NCBI GenBank assembly: GCA_018241425.1
Contig: JAFEDU010000003.1
Coordinates: 434,001-498,000 of the forward strand
Direction: 5' to 3'
Length of the DNA: 64,000 bases
Source: Pseudomonadota bacterium
GTDB taxonomy: Bacteria > Pseudomonadota > Gammaproteobacteria > Steroidobacterales > Steroidobacteraceae
Shown here: positions 8,514 to 16,656 of the stretch, in pieces
Layout of the letters: each line of letters starts with the position of its first letter
How positions within the stretch are numbered: the stretch's first letter is position 1
Position numbers and translations under genes: made by a program
Notes under the pieces: generated by a model
The model's input: only the letters and a program-made list of their open reading frames with translations
Told to the model about the DNA's origin: nothing
Database searches by the model: none

Positions 8514-8728
8514 GCGATTCCCCTGAACTTACCCATGAGTGCGCGCCGCCCGGCGCTGCTGACCAGCGCCAGCGGCCAGATGATGCCCACCGCCAGCCGC
8601 CTCAGCAGCAGCGCGAAGCTGTGCGGCCGGCGGAACACGAAATCCGAGATGGAGATGATGGAGACGACGATGAGGCCGAAGACCCACAGCCTAAGGACGA
8701 CCGTCGTGATTTCCCAGGCAGCGCCCAT
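8510..8728 (-). CDS. Small membrane protein (72 aa)
   Basis: It has two hydrophobic segments, about residues 8-27 (VVLRLWVFGLIVVSIISI) and 40-58 (LLLRRLAVGIIWPLALVSS), separated by a short charged loop. No family is recognised; it vaguely resembles small inner-membrane proteins encoded next to SPFH genes. The ATGA overlap with the SPFH gene downstream implies translational coupling, so it probably belongs to the same operon. The ATG at 8728 is the only good start. Confidence 0.65.
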   Translation of the reverse strand: MGAAWEITTVVLRLWVFGLIVVSIISISDFVFRRPHSFALLLRRLAVGIIWPLALVSSAGRRALMGKFRGIA

Positions 8729-8779
8729 CGTTAGGGCCGCATCATGCGCCCAAGCCCACGCTTGTACCAGTAGCGCGGG

Positions 8780-9529
8780 CTAAGTGTGGGTGCGGCTGCG
8801 GAGCCAGTCCGGTTCCGGCAGCTGCACGAACACCTCGCGCAGCGCCTCGCTCCAGCGCTTGCGGATGCTGGCGAAGTAGGCGTTGTCGTCGTCGATGCTG
8901 ATGTGGCGCGCGATCTCGTACTGATCGCGCTTCAGGAGCACCAGGTCCAGCGGCAGCCCGACCGAAAGGTTGGAGCGGATGGTGGAGTCCATGGAGACCA
9001 GTGCGGCCTTGGCGGCTTCGTTGATGCTGCTGCTGCGCCGGACCACTCGGTCGATGATCGGCTTGCCGTACTTGGACTCCCCGATCTGGAAGTAGCTGGT
9101 CTCGGCGGTGGCCTCGATGAAGTTGCCGGCGGAATAGATGCTGAACAGGCGCGGCATCTCGCCCCTGATCTGGCCGCCCAGGATGAGGCTCGCGTTGAAC
9201 TCGACGCCGAACTGCTTGAGCGTGTCGGCGTCGCGCTGGTGCGCCGCGCGCAGCGCATCGCCGACGCAGCGCGCCGCCTCGAACATGTTGCGGCAGCTGA
9301 AGAGGTTCGGGCCGGCATCCGGGGACTCGAGGTTCTCCCGCAGCGCGGTGGTGACGGCCTGCGTGATCGCCAGGTTCCCGGCACTCTGCACCACCATCAC
9401 CCGCTCGCCCGGCTTCTGGAACACCGTGGTCTTGCGGAAGGTGCTGATCTGGTCGACGCCGGCGCTGGTGCGCGAGTCGGAAAGAAACACCATGCCCGTA
9501 TCCAGGAGCATGGCCACGCAGTAGGTCAT
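8780..9529 (-). CDS. Anbu: ancestral proteasome beta-like peptidase (BPH)
   Basis: Anbu is a bacterial relative of HslV and proteasome beta subunits that assembles into open rings. The start is set at 9529 so that removal of Met exposes the catalytic Thr (MTYCVAML). Asp18 and Lys33 of the precursor fall where the Ntn-hydrolase Asp17/Lys33 pair is expected, and TGMVFLSDSRTSAG and LPLDLVLLKRD are family motifs. The frame extends to 9559, but that version would hide the Thr and leave no gap to the transglutaminase gene. The neighbours (transglutaminase, alpha-E, permuted ATP-grasp) are the classical Anbu partners. Mature length is about 248 residues. The natural substrate is unknown. Confidence 0.9.
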   Translation of the reverse strand: MTYCVAMLLDTGMVFLSDSRTSAGVDQISTFRKTTVFQKPGERVMVVQSAGNLAITQAVTTALRENLESPDAGPNLFSCRNMFEAARCVGDALRAAHQRDADTLKQFGVEFNASLILGGQIRGEMPRLFSIYSAGNFIEATAETSYFQIGESKYGKPIIDRVVRRSSSINEAAKAALVSMDSTIRSNLSVGLPLDLVLLKRDQYEIARHISIDDDNAYFASIRKRWSEALREVFVQLPEPDWLRSRTHT

Positions 9530-9548
9530 GAAGAACTCGTCCCCTCGT

Positions 9549-10352
9549 TCACTGGTCACCGGAGGTGAGCGCCGCGACGCTCACGTCCATCTCCTCGCGG
9601 CCCCCGCCGCGCCGCACGCCGCGCACCGGGGCGGCGTCCAGGTAGTCCCGGCCCACCGCCAGGCGGCAGTGCTTCGGGCCCATCGGCTCCAGGTGCGTCA
9701 CGTCGATCCCGAGCCAGCCCTGCCGGTCCTCGAGCCACGCGTCCACCCAGGCATGGCTCGCCGACTCGGCGCCGTCGACGCTGCACAGGTAGCCGCTCAC
9801 GTAGCGTGCCGGGATGCCCGCCGCGCGGCAGCAGGCCACGAACACGTGCGCCTGGTCCTGGCAGACCCCCTGACCGCGCTCGAACACCACGGAGGCGGAA
9901 TCCTCCACCGTCGTCGTGCCGGGAGTGTATCGCACCTTCCGGTAGACCCCGCCGGCGAGCGCGAGCAGCCGCTCGCGGGGTGAGCCCGGGCCCTCCAGGT
10001 GCGTGCGCGCCAGGTCCACCATCGCGGGACTCGGCACCGTGAGCGGCGTCGGCGCGAGGTAGGCGAGCGGCGACAGGGTGCCGTCGAAGGACACGAAGTC
10101 CTCTTCCCCGCTCATCTCGACCACGCCGCGCACCTCCAGGTCGATCTCGCGGTGCGGCTCCTCGATCGTCAGGAGGTGCGTGAAGTTGCCGTGCGCATCG
10201 GTCTGCTCGGTGCGCCGCCCCGGTGCCTTGAGTGTCCAGGAGAGGATGCGCTGGCTGCCCTCGCGTCGCGGCGTGAGCCGCAGCGTCTGGGCCGTGTACT
10301 TGACCGGCTCCTCGTAGCGGTAGGTGGTGCGGTGGATGATGCGCAGCTGCAT
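9549..10352 (-). CDS. Transglutaminase-like cysteine peptidase of the Anbu cluster
   Basis: Residues 1-80 form the beta-rich N-terminal domain typical of bacterial transglutaminase-like proteins (HRTTYRYEEPV, QTLRLTPR). The papain-like core holds the triad: Cys in GVCQDQAHVF, His in SASHAWVDAWL and Asp in GIDVTH. It has no signal peptide, so it is probably cytoplasmic. In Anbu clusters this protein is thought to hydrolyse or transfer amide bonds made by the permuted ATP-grasp enzyme; that role is inferred from published gene-neighbourhood work, not shown. The ATG at 10352 begins the conserved MQLRIIHRTTY. It ends 19 bases before the Anbu start. Confidence 0.9.
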   Translation of the reverse strand: MQLRIIHRTTYRYEEPVKYTAQTLRLTPRREGSQRILSWTLKAPGRRTEQTDAHGNFTHLLTIEEPHREIDLEVRGVVEMSGEEDFVSFDGTLSPLAYLAPTPLTVPSPAMVDLARTHLEGPGSPRERLLALAGGVYRKVRYTPGTTTVEDSASVVFERGQGVCQDQAHVFVACCRAAGIPARYVSGYLCSVDGAESASHAWVDAWLEDRQGWLGIDVTHLEPMGPKHCRLAVGRDYLDAAPVRGVRRGGGREEMDVSVAALTSGDQ

Positions 10353-10374
10353 GAGTTCAGAGGTCCCGTCGCCG

Positions 10375-11148
10375 TCAGTGGTGCGCCGCGCGCGCGGCCA
10401 GGAGTGCGCGCACCTCGCGGCGCGCGGCCTCCAGGTCGGCGCGGAACGCGGCCTCGCCGTGCAGCCGATCCAGGAGCGCCGCCGCCGCCAGACGTCCCGC
10501 CGCGACGTCGGAGGGGTAGTGGAAGCCGCACACCACGCGGCTCTCGCCGAAGTCCATGGCGCGCGCGATGAGGACGTCCGCGTATTCGGGCGTGATCTCG
10601 GCGAGCACCGAGCCCCACAGCCACCCGAGGGCGGCGTGCCCCGAGGGATAGGAGCCGGAGTCGGCGAGCCCCGGATAGGCGATCGGGCATCTGGGAAGCT
10701 GCGGGTACTCGACGAAGGGGCGGTGACGGCCGCCGTTGCCGACGCTCTTCTTGACCGGCGCCAGGAGCTGCTCGGCATCGCTGCGCACCCGCTCCATCAT
10801 GTTGAGGAGGTGCGGCGCGCTGGCCTTGTCCAGGCTGATGCCGAGGAGATAGGTGAAGCGCGGCGCGATGCCCTCGGCCGGGCGTGGCGGCACGTCGTCG
10901 GCGTGCGCCTCCTCGGCGCGCGCGGTGCCGATGAGCGCGCGCGTGCTGAAGTAGGCCTGCAGGTCCTGTGCCTTGGCGAGCGAGTCGTCGGCCGGCGCCG
11001 GCGGCAGCCAGGCCTCGATGTGCAGCGCGACCGCGGGGTCGAGGTAGCCGGCCGCGGGCGGGGCGTCCGCGTGCGCCAGCGCCGCGAGGCCGGTCAGGAC
11101 CAGGACGACCAGCGAGTAGGCGGGCCAGGGGTACCTTCGAAGTCTCAT
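10375..11148 (-). CDS. Class A (PhoN-like, PAP2 superfamily) acid phosphatase
   Basis: An exported phosphomonoesterase. A signal peptide (about residues 1-28, ending AHA-D) precedes the PAP2 catalytic motifs in order: a Lys followed by RHRP, then GSYPSGHA, then SRVVCGFHYPSD, whose His is the phosphate nucleophile in the family. The GSYPSGH form marks bacterial class A non-specific acid phosphatases. Length (257) is normal. It is unusual that this gene sits within the Anbu cluster, same strand, 22 bases before the transglutaminase and 10 bases after the alpha-E gene, although its product should act in the periplasm. Confidence 0.88.
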   Translation of the reverse strand: MRLRRYPWPAYSLVVLVLTGLAALAHADAPPAAGYLDPAVALHIEAWLPPAPADDSLAKAQDLQAYFSTRALIGTARAEEAHADDVPPRPAEGIAPRFTYLLGISLDKASAPHLLNMMERVRSDAEQLLAPVKKSVGNGGRHRPFVEYPQLPRCPIAYPGLADSGSYPSGHAALGWLWGSVLAEITPEYADVLIARAMDFGESRVVCGFHYPSDVAAGRLAAAALLDRLHGEAAFRADLEAARREVRALLAARAAHH

Positions 11149-11158
11149 GCGTTCACTC

Positions 11159-12100
11159 TCAATAGGTGCCCGAGGGCACCAGGAAGTCGTTGGCGATGCG
11201 GCCGCCCAGGTCGCGCAGCCGTCCCTGGAAGCGGTCGAGGAAGGTGGTGACCCCTTCGGCGCACAGCTCCTCGAAGCGGCCGAACTGGAACTGGGCGTGC
11301 AGCTCACCGACGCGGCGCAGGGTTTCGGCCGACTGCTCGTTCGCGACCGCGGCGAGGTTGGCCTGCAGCTCGGCGAGGCACCGATGCACGCCCTGCGGCA
11401 GATCCTGGCGCATCAGGAGCATCTGCGTCACGCGCAGCGGCGTCACGCTGTCCCGGTAGAGCCGGCGGTAGACCTCGAACGCCGACATCGCGCGCAGCAG
11501 CACCGCCCACTCCGAGGCATCCTCCAGCAGCCGCTCGCCGCGCCCGCCGGGGTCGCGCCAGCGCGCCTCCAGCATGCGCGTGGTGTTGTCGGCGCGCTCG
11601 AGGAAGGTGCCGATGTGCGTGAAATGCGAGGCCTCGTCGCGCAGCAGCGTGCCGGAGGTGATGCCGCGGGTCAGGTGGGCGCGGTACTTGACCCACTCCA
11701 GGAAGTCCCCGCGCGCGGACTCGGGCATGGAGGTGTTGAAGGAGGCGGAGTCGAGGTAGGTCTCGTTGAGCGTCTCCCACATGTCGGAGGTTATGGTGCC
11801 GCGCACGGCGCGCGCGTTCTCGCGCGCGGACCTCAGGCACTGCAGCAGGCTCCCGGGGTGGTCGCGGTCGAAGGCGAGGAAGTTGAAGGCGTTGCGCGGC
11901 GTCACCGCGCCGTAGCGCGCCTCGTAGGCGCTGTCCATGCCGAGCGAGATCAGGGTGGCGTGCCAGCCCTGGAGCACGGCTTCCGGCTGGCGCGGCAGCA
12001 GCGCCAGGCGCTGGTGCGCATCGATCATGCGTGCGAGGTTGGCCGCGCGCTCCAGGTAGCGCGACATCCAGTACAGGTGGTCGGCGGTGCGGCTGAGCAT
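11159..12100 (-). CDS. Alpha-E domain protein of the Anbu cluster
   Basis: An all-helical 313-residue protein of the alpha-E (DUF403) family, recognised by the opening SRTADHLYWMSRYLERA, then TISSD-like TITSDMWETLNETY, FLERADNTTRML and SAFEVYRRLYRD. Several conserved Arg/Glu pairs (YLERAAN, FLERADN) suggest an internal repeat and a shared binding site. The family nearly always accompanies a circularly permuted ATP-grasp ligase and is predicted to assist peptide-bond formation; biochemistry is lacking. The gene starts two bases after the stop of the ATP-grasp gene, so the two are almost certainly co-translated. Confidence 0.9.
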   Translation of the reverse strand: MLSRTADHLYWMSRYLERAANLARMIDAHQRLALLPRQPEAVLQGWHATLISLGMDSAYEARYGAVTPRNAFNFLAFDRDHPGSLLQCLRSARENARAVRGTITSDMWETLNETYLDSASFNTSMPESARGDFLEWVKYRAHLTRGITSGTLLRDEASHFTHIGTFLERADNTTRMLEARWRDPGGRGERLLEDASEWAVLLRAMSAFEVYRRLYRDSVTPLRVTQMLLMRQDLPQGVHRCLAELQANLAAVANEQSAETLRRVGELHAQFQFGRFEELCAEGVTTFLDRFQGRLRDLGGRIANDFLVPSGTY

Positions 12101-12102
12101 CG

Positions 12103-13545
12103 CTAGAGGGTCTCGTCCCGCGCCTGGCTCCAGTCGGGGCCGAGTACCCAGGTGTCCTTGGTCCCGCCGCCCTGGGAGGAGTTCACGACCAGCGAGCCCT
12201 CGGTCAGCGCGACCCGCGTCAGGCCCCCGGGCACGACCGTGACCTCGCGCCCGGAGAGCACGAAGGGCCTGAGGTCGATGTGACGGGGCGCAAGCCCCTG
12301 CGCCACGAGCGTCGGTGAGGTCGACAGCGCCAGCGTCGGCTGCGCGATGTAGCGCTCCGGGTGCGCGTGGATGCGCCCGCGGAACTCCTCGATCTGCGCG
12401 CGGCTGGCGGCCGGTCCGATGAGCATCCCGTAACCGCCGGCACCGTGGACCTCCTTCACCACCAGGTCCGGCAGGTGCGCGAGCACGTGCTCGCGCTCCT
12501 TCTCGCGCCGCAGCACCCAGGTGGGCACATTGTTCAGGAGCGGTTCCTCGTCCAGGTAGAACCGCACCATGTCCGGGACGTACGGGTAGATCGACTTGTC
12601 GTCGGCGATCCCGGTGCCGATCGCATTCGCGATGCTGACGTGCCCGGCGCGGTAGGCGGTGAGGAGGCCGGGCACGCCCAGGGTCGAGTCGGCGCGGAAG
12701 GTCAGGGGGTCGAGGAAGTCGTCGTCGATGCGCCGGTAGACGACATCGACGCGCTCCGGTCCCCGCGTGGTGCGCATGTAGAGCGCCGCGTCGCGCACGA
12801 ACAGGTCCTGGCCCTCCACCAGCTCGATCCCCATCTGCTGGGCGAGGAAGGCGTGCTCGAAGTAAGCGCTGTTGTAGGCCCCCGGGGTGAGCAGCACCAC
12901 GGTCGGGTCGGTGGCGCCGGCGGGCGCCACGCTCTTCAGGTTCTCGTGCAGGACGTCGGGGTAGTGTTCGACCGGCTCGACGGCGTTGCGCGCGAACAGC
13001 TCGGGGAACAGGCGCATCATCATGCGGCGGTTCTCGAGCATGTAGGAGACCCCGGAGGGCACGCGCAGGTTGTCCTCCAGCACGCAGAAGTTGCCGTCGT
13101 GGTCGCGCACCACGTCGACACCTGCGATGTGGGAATAGATCCCGCCGGGCAGGCGCACGCCCTGCATCTCGGGCCGGTACTGCGGGTTGCACAGGATCTG
13201 CTCGGGCGGCACCAGGCGCGCCTTGAGGATGCGCTGCTCGTGGTAGACGTCGGCGAGAAAGGCATTGAGCGCGCGCACGCGCTGCTTCAGCCCGGCCTCC
13301 AGGCGCTGCCATTCGTGCGCTGGCAGGATGCGCGGGACGATGTCGAAGGGGATGAGGCGCTCGGTGCCCTCGTTCTCGCCATACACCGCGAAGGTGATCC
13401 CGAGGCGGTGGAACAGGGCATCGGCCTCGGTGCGCTTGCGGGCGAGCTGCTCGGCGGGCTGCTCGCGCAGCCAGCCGTAGTACGGCCGGCAGTGCGCGCG
13501 CGGCGCGCCGGCCGGATCCAGCATCTCGTCGTACGGGACGGGCAT
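12103..13545 (-). CDS. Circularly permuted ATP-grasp ligase of the Anbu cluster
   Basis: A 480-residue type 2 circularly permuted ATP-grasp protein. Landmarks are RPYYGWL, PFDIVPRILPA near residue 75, NFCVLEDNLRVPSGVSYMLENR (metal- and ATP-binding strand), NAIGTGIADDKSIYPYVP, VVKEVHGAGGYGML and the terminal SSQGGGTKDTWVL. The family is predicted to form amide bonds between an amino acid or peptide and an unknown acceptor. It is the first gene of the minus-strand Anbu operon, so the operon promoter should lie in the 230 bases between 13546 and the divergent amine oxidase gene. Confidence 0.92.
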   Translation of the reverse strand: MPVPYDEMLDPAGAPRAHCRPYYGWLREQPAEQLARKRTEADALFHRLGITFAVYGENEGTERLIPFDIVPRILPAHEWQRLEAGLKQRVRALNAFLADVYHEQRILKARLVPPEQILCNPQYRPEMQGVRLPGGIYSHIAGVDVVRDHDGNFCVLEDNLRVPSGVSYMLENRRMMMRLFPELFARNAVEPVEHYPDVLHENLKSVAPAGATDPTVVLLTPGAYNSAYFEHAFLAQQMGIELVEGQDLFVRDAALYMRTTRGPERVDVVYRRIDDDFLDPLTFRADSTLGVPGLLTAYRAGHVSIANAIGTGIADDKSIYPYVPDMVRFYLDEEPLLNNVPTWVLRREKEREHVLAHLPDLVVKEVHGAGGYGMLIGPAASRAQIEEFRGRIHAHPERYIAQPTLALSTSPTLVAQGLAPRHIDLRPFVLSGREVTVVPGGLTRVALTEGSLVVNSSQGGGTKDTWVLGPDWSQARDETL

Positions 13546-13775
13546 CCAGCCGATATTACCCCCAAGATCGCGCGGGGCGGCGGCCGCAGGACTGCTGCAC
13601 TTTTTCTGTGCGGCGCGCGCGGATCCGGTGCGCTCGTTGCGCCCGCCGGCAGCGCGGGGTTAAGGTCGGGCCATAGAAGAACGACAAGCGCCCGCGGGCC
13701 TCCTCACTGTTATAAGGAGTCCCCCACGGCGCGCTGCCTGTGCGGGCCAATCCCCCATAGAGCGCCGGAGCCGTC

Positions 13776-15212
13776 ATGACGAGCCTGTCCCGCCGCCGCC
13801 TGTTGTCTGCCGCCCTGGCCGCGGCGGCGCTCGGCGGCCTGCCGCCGCTGCCTGCCGCCCCGCGGCCGCAACGGGTCGCCGTCGTGGGCGCGGGACTGGC
13901 GGGCCTCGTGGCTGCCTACGAGCTCATGCGCTCAGGTCACGAGGTGACCCTGTACGAGGCGCGCGAGCGCTGCGGGGGGAGGATCCGCACGCGGCATGAT
14001 GCCTTCGGGGACGGCCTGTACGTGGAGGAGGGCGCGCTCGAGTTCGGTGACGGCTACACCCTGGTCAACCACTACGCCGCGGAGTTTGGCCTCGCGACCG
14101 TGAATGCCGCGGGGCCCCGGGGCGGCTTGCCGACACTCTATTACGTCGGCGGCCGCCGCTACCCGGTCACGCCCGGAAGCGAACCGGACTGGCCCTACGC
14201 CCTGTCGCCCGCCGAGCGTCGCCTCGGGATCGATGGCGTGTGGCAGCGGTACCTGGGCCCGGTGCAGGCGAAGCTAGCGGAGCCCTTCGAGGCGCATTCG
14301 CTGTCGCGGGCGGCGCGCGCGCTCGATGCCGCAAACGTGAACGACTATGCGCACGCGCAGGGCGCGAGCGATGCCGCGCTGCTGCTCCTGCGCCGCTGTG
14401 CCCTGGGCGAGGATCTGGGGCACGTGTCCGGACTCGAGGACGCGCTCTGGCAGCGTTTCCTCGCCGGCAGCCACCGCTGGCTGCGCATCGAGGGCGGCAA
14501 CGAGCGCCTCGCCCAGGCCTTCGCAACCCGGCTCGGCACGCGCCTGCGCTGCGGCTGCGAGCTGCAGGCGCTGCTGCAGGAGCGTGACAGCGTCCGGCTG
14601 ACGTTCCTGGAAGCCGGGAAGCAGCAGGAGGTGCGTGCGGAGCGCGTGGTGCTCGCGGTCCCGTTCTCCGTCCTGCGGCGGATCGACAGCGGTGCGAGTT
14701 TCGCGCGCCACAAGCGCCAGGCGATCGACTCACTGCGCTACGAATCCGTGACGCGCATCCATGTCCACACGCGCCAGCGTTTCTGGCGTATGGCCGGCTT
14801 CACGGGGATCGCGCGCACCGACCTGCCCGTCGGCACTGTGCTGGAGGCGTCGGCCGGCCAGCCGGGCGAGGGCGGCATCATCGCCGCGGAATCCTGCGGC
14901 GAGGCGAGCCGCAAGCTCGCGGCGCTCACCGAGACTGAGCGCGTCAATGCGGCCGTGGAAAACCTGGAGCGAGTGCTGCCCGGCACCGGCGCGGCGTTTT
15001 CCGGCGCAGCGACCGTGGTCTGGGACCAGGATCCGCATGCCCGCGGTGGCTGGGCGTACTACGCACCCGGGGAGATGGAGAGCCTCTTTCCGTTCGTGGC
15101 CGTTCCGGACGGCCGCGTGCACTTCGCCGGCGAACACACGCAGGCGGTCGGGCACCTCGAGGGCGCGGCGCAATCCGGGCAGCGGGTGGCGCGCGAGATC
15201 GGTGGCTTCTAA
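13776..15212 (+). CDS. Tat-exported flavin amine oxidase
   Basis: The N terminus carries a twin-arginine signal (SRRRLLS, hydrophobic stretch to about residue 22, then a PAAP cleavage region), so the folded flavoprotein is probably sent to the periplasm. The FAD dinucleotide fold starts at residue 36 with VVGAGLAGL followed by the Glu of LYEARERCGGRI; the C-terminal FAD motif is HFAGEHTQ. The length (478) and overall pattern match the monoamine oxidase/tryptophan 2-monooxygenase-like family. Substrate cannot be read from the sequence. It is transcribed alone, divergent from the Anbu operon, and its stop overlaps the convergent RDD gene by four bases. Confidence 0.88.
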   Translation: MTSLSRRRLLSAALAAAALGGLPPLPAAPRPQRVAVVGAGLAGLVAAYELMRSGHEVTLYEARERCGGRIRTRHDAFGDGLYVEEGALEFGDGYTLVNHYAAEFGLATVNAAGPRGGLPTLYYVGGRRYPVTPGSEPDWPYALSPAERRLGIDGVWQRYLGPVQAKLAEPFEAHSLSRAARALDAANVNDYAHAQGASDAALLLLRRCALGEDLGHVSGLEDALWQRFLAGSHRWLRIEGGNERLAQAFATRLGTRLRCGCELQALLQERDSVRLTFLEAGKQQEVRAERVVLAVPFSVLRRIDSGASFARHKRQAIDSLRYESVTRIHVHTRQRFWRMAGFTGIARTDLPVGTVLEASAGQPGEGGIIAAESCGEASRKLAALTETERVNAAVENLERVLPGTGAAFSGAATVVWDQDPHARGGWAYYAPGEMESLFPFVAVPDGRVHFAGEHTQAVGHLEGAAQSGQRVAREIGGF

Positions 15213-15823
15213 TCGCTCATCTGTGCCGCGCTTGCGGGCGTGCCGCGCCGCGGCCCAAGGCCGGTACGCCTCGTTACTAACACGACAGTGCCTGCCAGAA
15301 AGTCGTGCAGGGCACGGCGTTTGCGGTTCGTAAGGAGGACAACCAGTTCTCCCCATACCCAGATCGAGAAAACGATGCTAGTGCCCTGATACCAAGGCGG
15401 CGCGTTCTCACGCAGGAACCGGGACCGTTCCGCGGTACTCGAGGCAATTTCGGCGTATTGGGCGTCAGAGACTTCGAGCAATGGTGCGCAGAGCGCAACC
15501 GCAGCCGCGGTTGCGAGGACGAGTTCAGGAAGCTGGCGAATGATGGCTGCGCTGGTGGTGACTGCGGATCCATCCAGTTCGGCGATGCGTATTCCCATCA
15601 GCAGTTTCCCCGGCGTGCCCCCCAGGCGTGCGACCAGGAATATGAAGTAGAAGATGGAGAACAAGGTCATCGGAACCAGTCGGTAGACGTCGAACAGCCG
15701 GAAATGCCGTTCGCCCCAGATCATGAACGGCGCAAGAGGGAGAAGGATCAAGAAATCAAGGAGCTTGGATCCCAGCCGCGGCCAAAACCCCGCGTAAACA
15801 AGCTCGGAGGGGGCCTCGTTCAT
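15209..15823 (-). CDS. RDD family membrane protein
   Basis: A 204-residue integral membrane protein of the RDD family: GFWPRLGSKLLDFLILLP opens the domain (Arg and Asp of the name), GGTPGKLLMGIRI is the central motif, and RRALHDFLAGTVVL closes it, in the usual order. Two hydrophobic segments precede the central motif and further ones follow. The function of most RDD proteins is unknown; some act as ion antiporters. This gene has visibly lower GC content than its neighbours (near 53 % around 15360-15420), which may mean recent acquisition. It converges on the amine oxidase gene. Confidence 0.85.
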   Translation of the reverse strand: MNEAPSELVYAGFWPRLGSKLLDFLILLPLAPFMIWGERHFRLFDVYRLVPMTLFSIFYFIFLVARLGGTPGKLLMGIRIAELDGSAVTTSAAIIRQLPELVLATAAAVALCAPLLEVSDAQYAEIASSTAERSRFLRENAPPWYQGTSIVFSIWVWGELVVLLTNRKRRALHDFLAGTVVLVTRRTGLGPRRGTPASAAQMSD

Positions 15824-15898
15824 CCAGCTGCCCGGTTAGAGAGGTCAAGACAAGAGAGCGAAGAGGGCCACCGCTTCATAACGTTGTCCCCGCGCGTT

Positions 15899-16558
15899 TC
15901 AATGCAGCGCGTTCAGGGATGTCCATCCGTTCCAGATGATCTCGATGCCGATGCACATGAGGATGAACGCCGACAGCCGCACCAGAACCTCGAGCCCGGT
16001 CTCCCCGAGCAGGCGTGCCATCGAGGCCGCGAAGCGGTACGCCAGGTAAATGCTGACCCCGATGGCGATGATGCCGAGGAAGGCCCCCGTGGCGTGGCTC
16101 GCGATCTCGCTCACCGGCGGGATGCCGGGGGTCTTGCGGCTGCCGATGGTGATGGCGACCGACATCGAGCCGGGACCCACCGTGAGCGGCATGGTGAGCG
16201 GGTAGAAGCTGCCGAGCTTGCGGCGTGCGCGGCCCGGGATGTCGGCGGTGTCCGTGTGGTCGGAGAAGTCCTCCTGGGTCAGGAGCTTCCAGCCCAGTGC
16301 CGTGACCACGAAGCCGCCCGCGATGCGCACCACCGGCAGGCGGATGCCGAAGAACTCCAGGAGATAGGGCCCGAGCACCATCGAGCCCAGGAGCAGCGCA
16401 AAGCCGTTGATGGCCACCTTGCGCGCCATCACGTTGCGCTCCTGGCTCGAGAGGCTCGCGGTCATGCCGTAGAAGAACGGCGCCGCCTCGATCGGATTGA
16501 CGATCGGAAACAGGCCCGCGAAGGTCAGGAGGAACGCGCTGAGGAGTTCGTTGAACAC
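15899..16558 (-). CDS. MarC family (UPF0056) membrane protein
   Basis: A 219-residue inner-membrane protein with about six hydrophobic segments. Family landmarks are GLFPIVNPIEAAPFF near the N terminus, the RKVAINGF segment, RIAGGFVVTALGWKLL and FYPLTMPLTVGPGSM. MarC was once linked to multiple antibiotic resistance in E. coli but this is not supported; its transport substrate is unknown. It is a single gene, flanked by about 75 and 100 non-coding bases. Confidence 0.9.
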   Translation of the reverse strand: MFNELLSAFLLTFAGLFPIVNPIEAAPFFYGMTASLSSQERNVMARKVAINGFALLLGSMVLGPYLLEFFGIRLPVVRIAGGFVVTALGWKLLTQEDFSDHTDTADIPGRARRKLGSFYPLTMPLTVGPGSMSVAITIGSRKTPGIPPVSEIASHATGAFLGIIAIGVSIYLAYRFAASMARLLGETGLEVLVRLSAFILMCIGIEIIWNGWTSLNALH

Positions 16559-16656
16559 GATGGCGCGCAGTATGAACGGCGGGGCGCGCCGCCGTCACGT
16601 GGGGCCGGCCGCGGGACGCCGCGCCGGTCCCCGGCGCCCGCGGTGTTGGATTGCGG

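Noticed and set aside
9530..9559. Longer start for the Anbu gene at 9559
   Set aside because: It would bury the N-terminal catalytic Thr and overlap the upstream transglutaminase gene.
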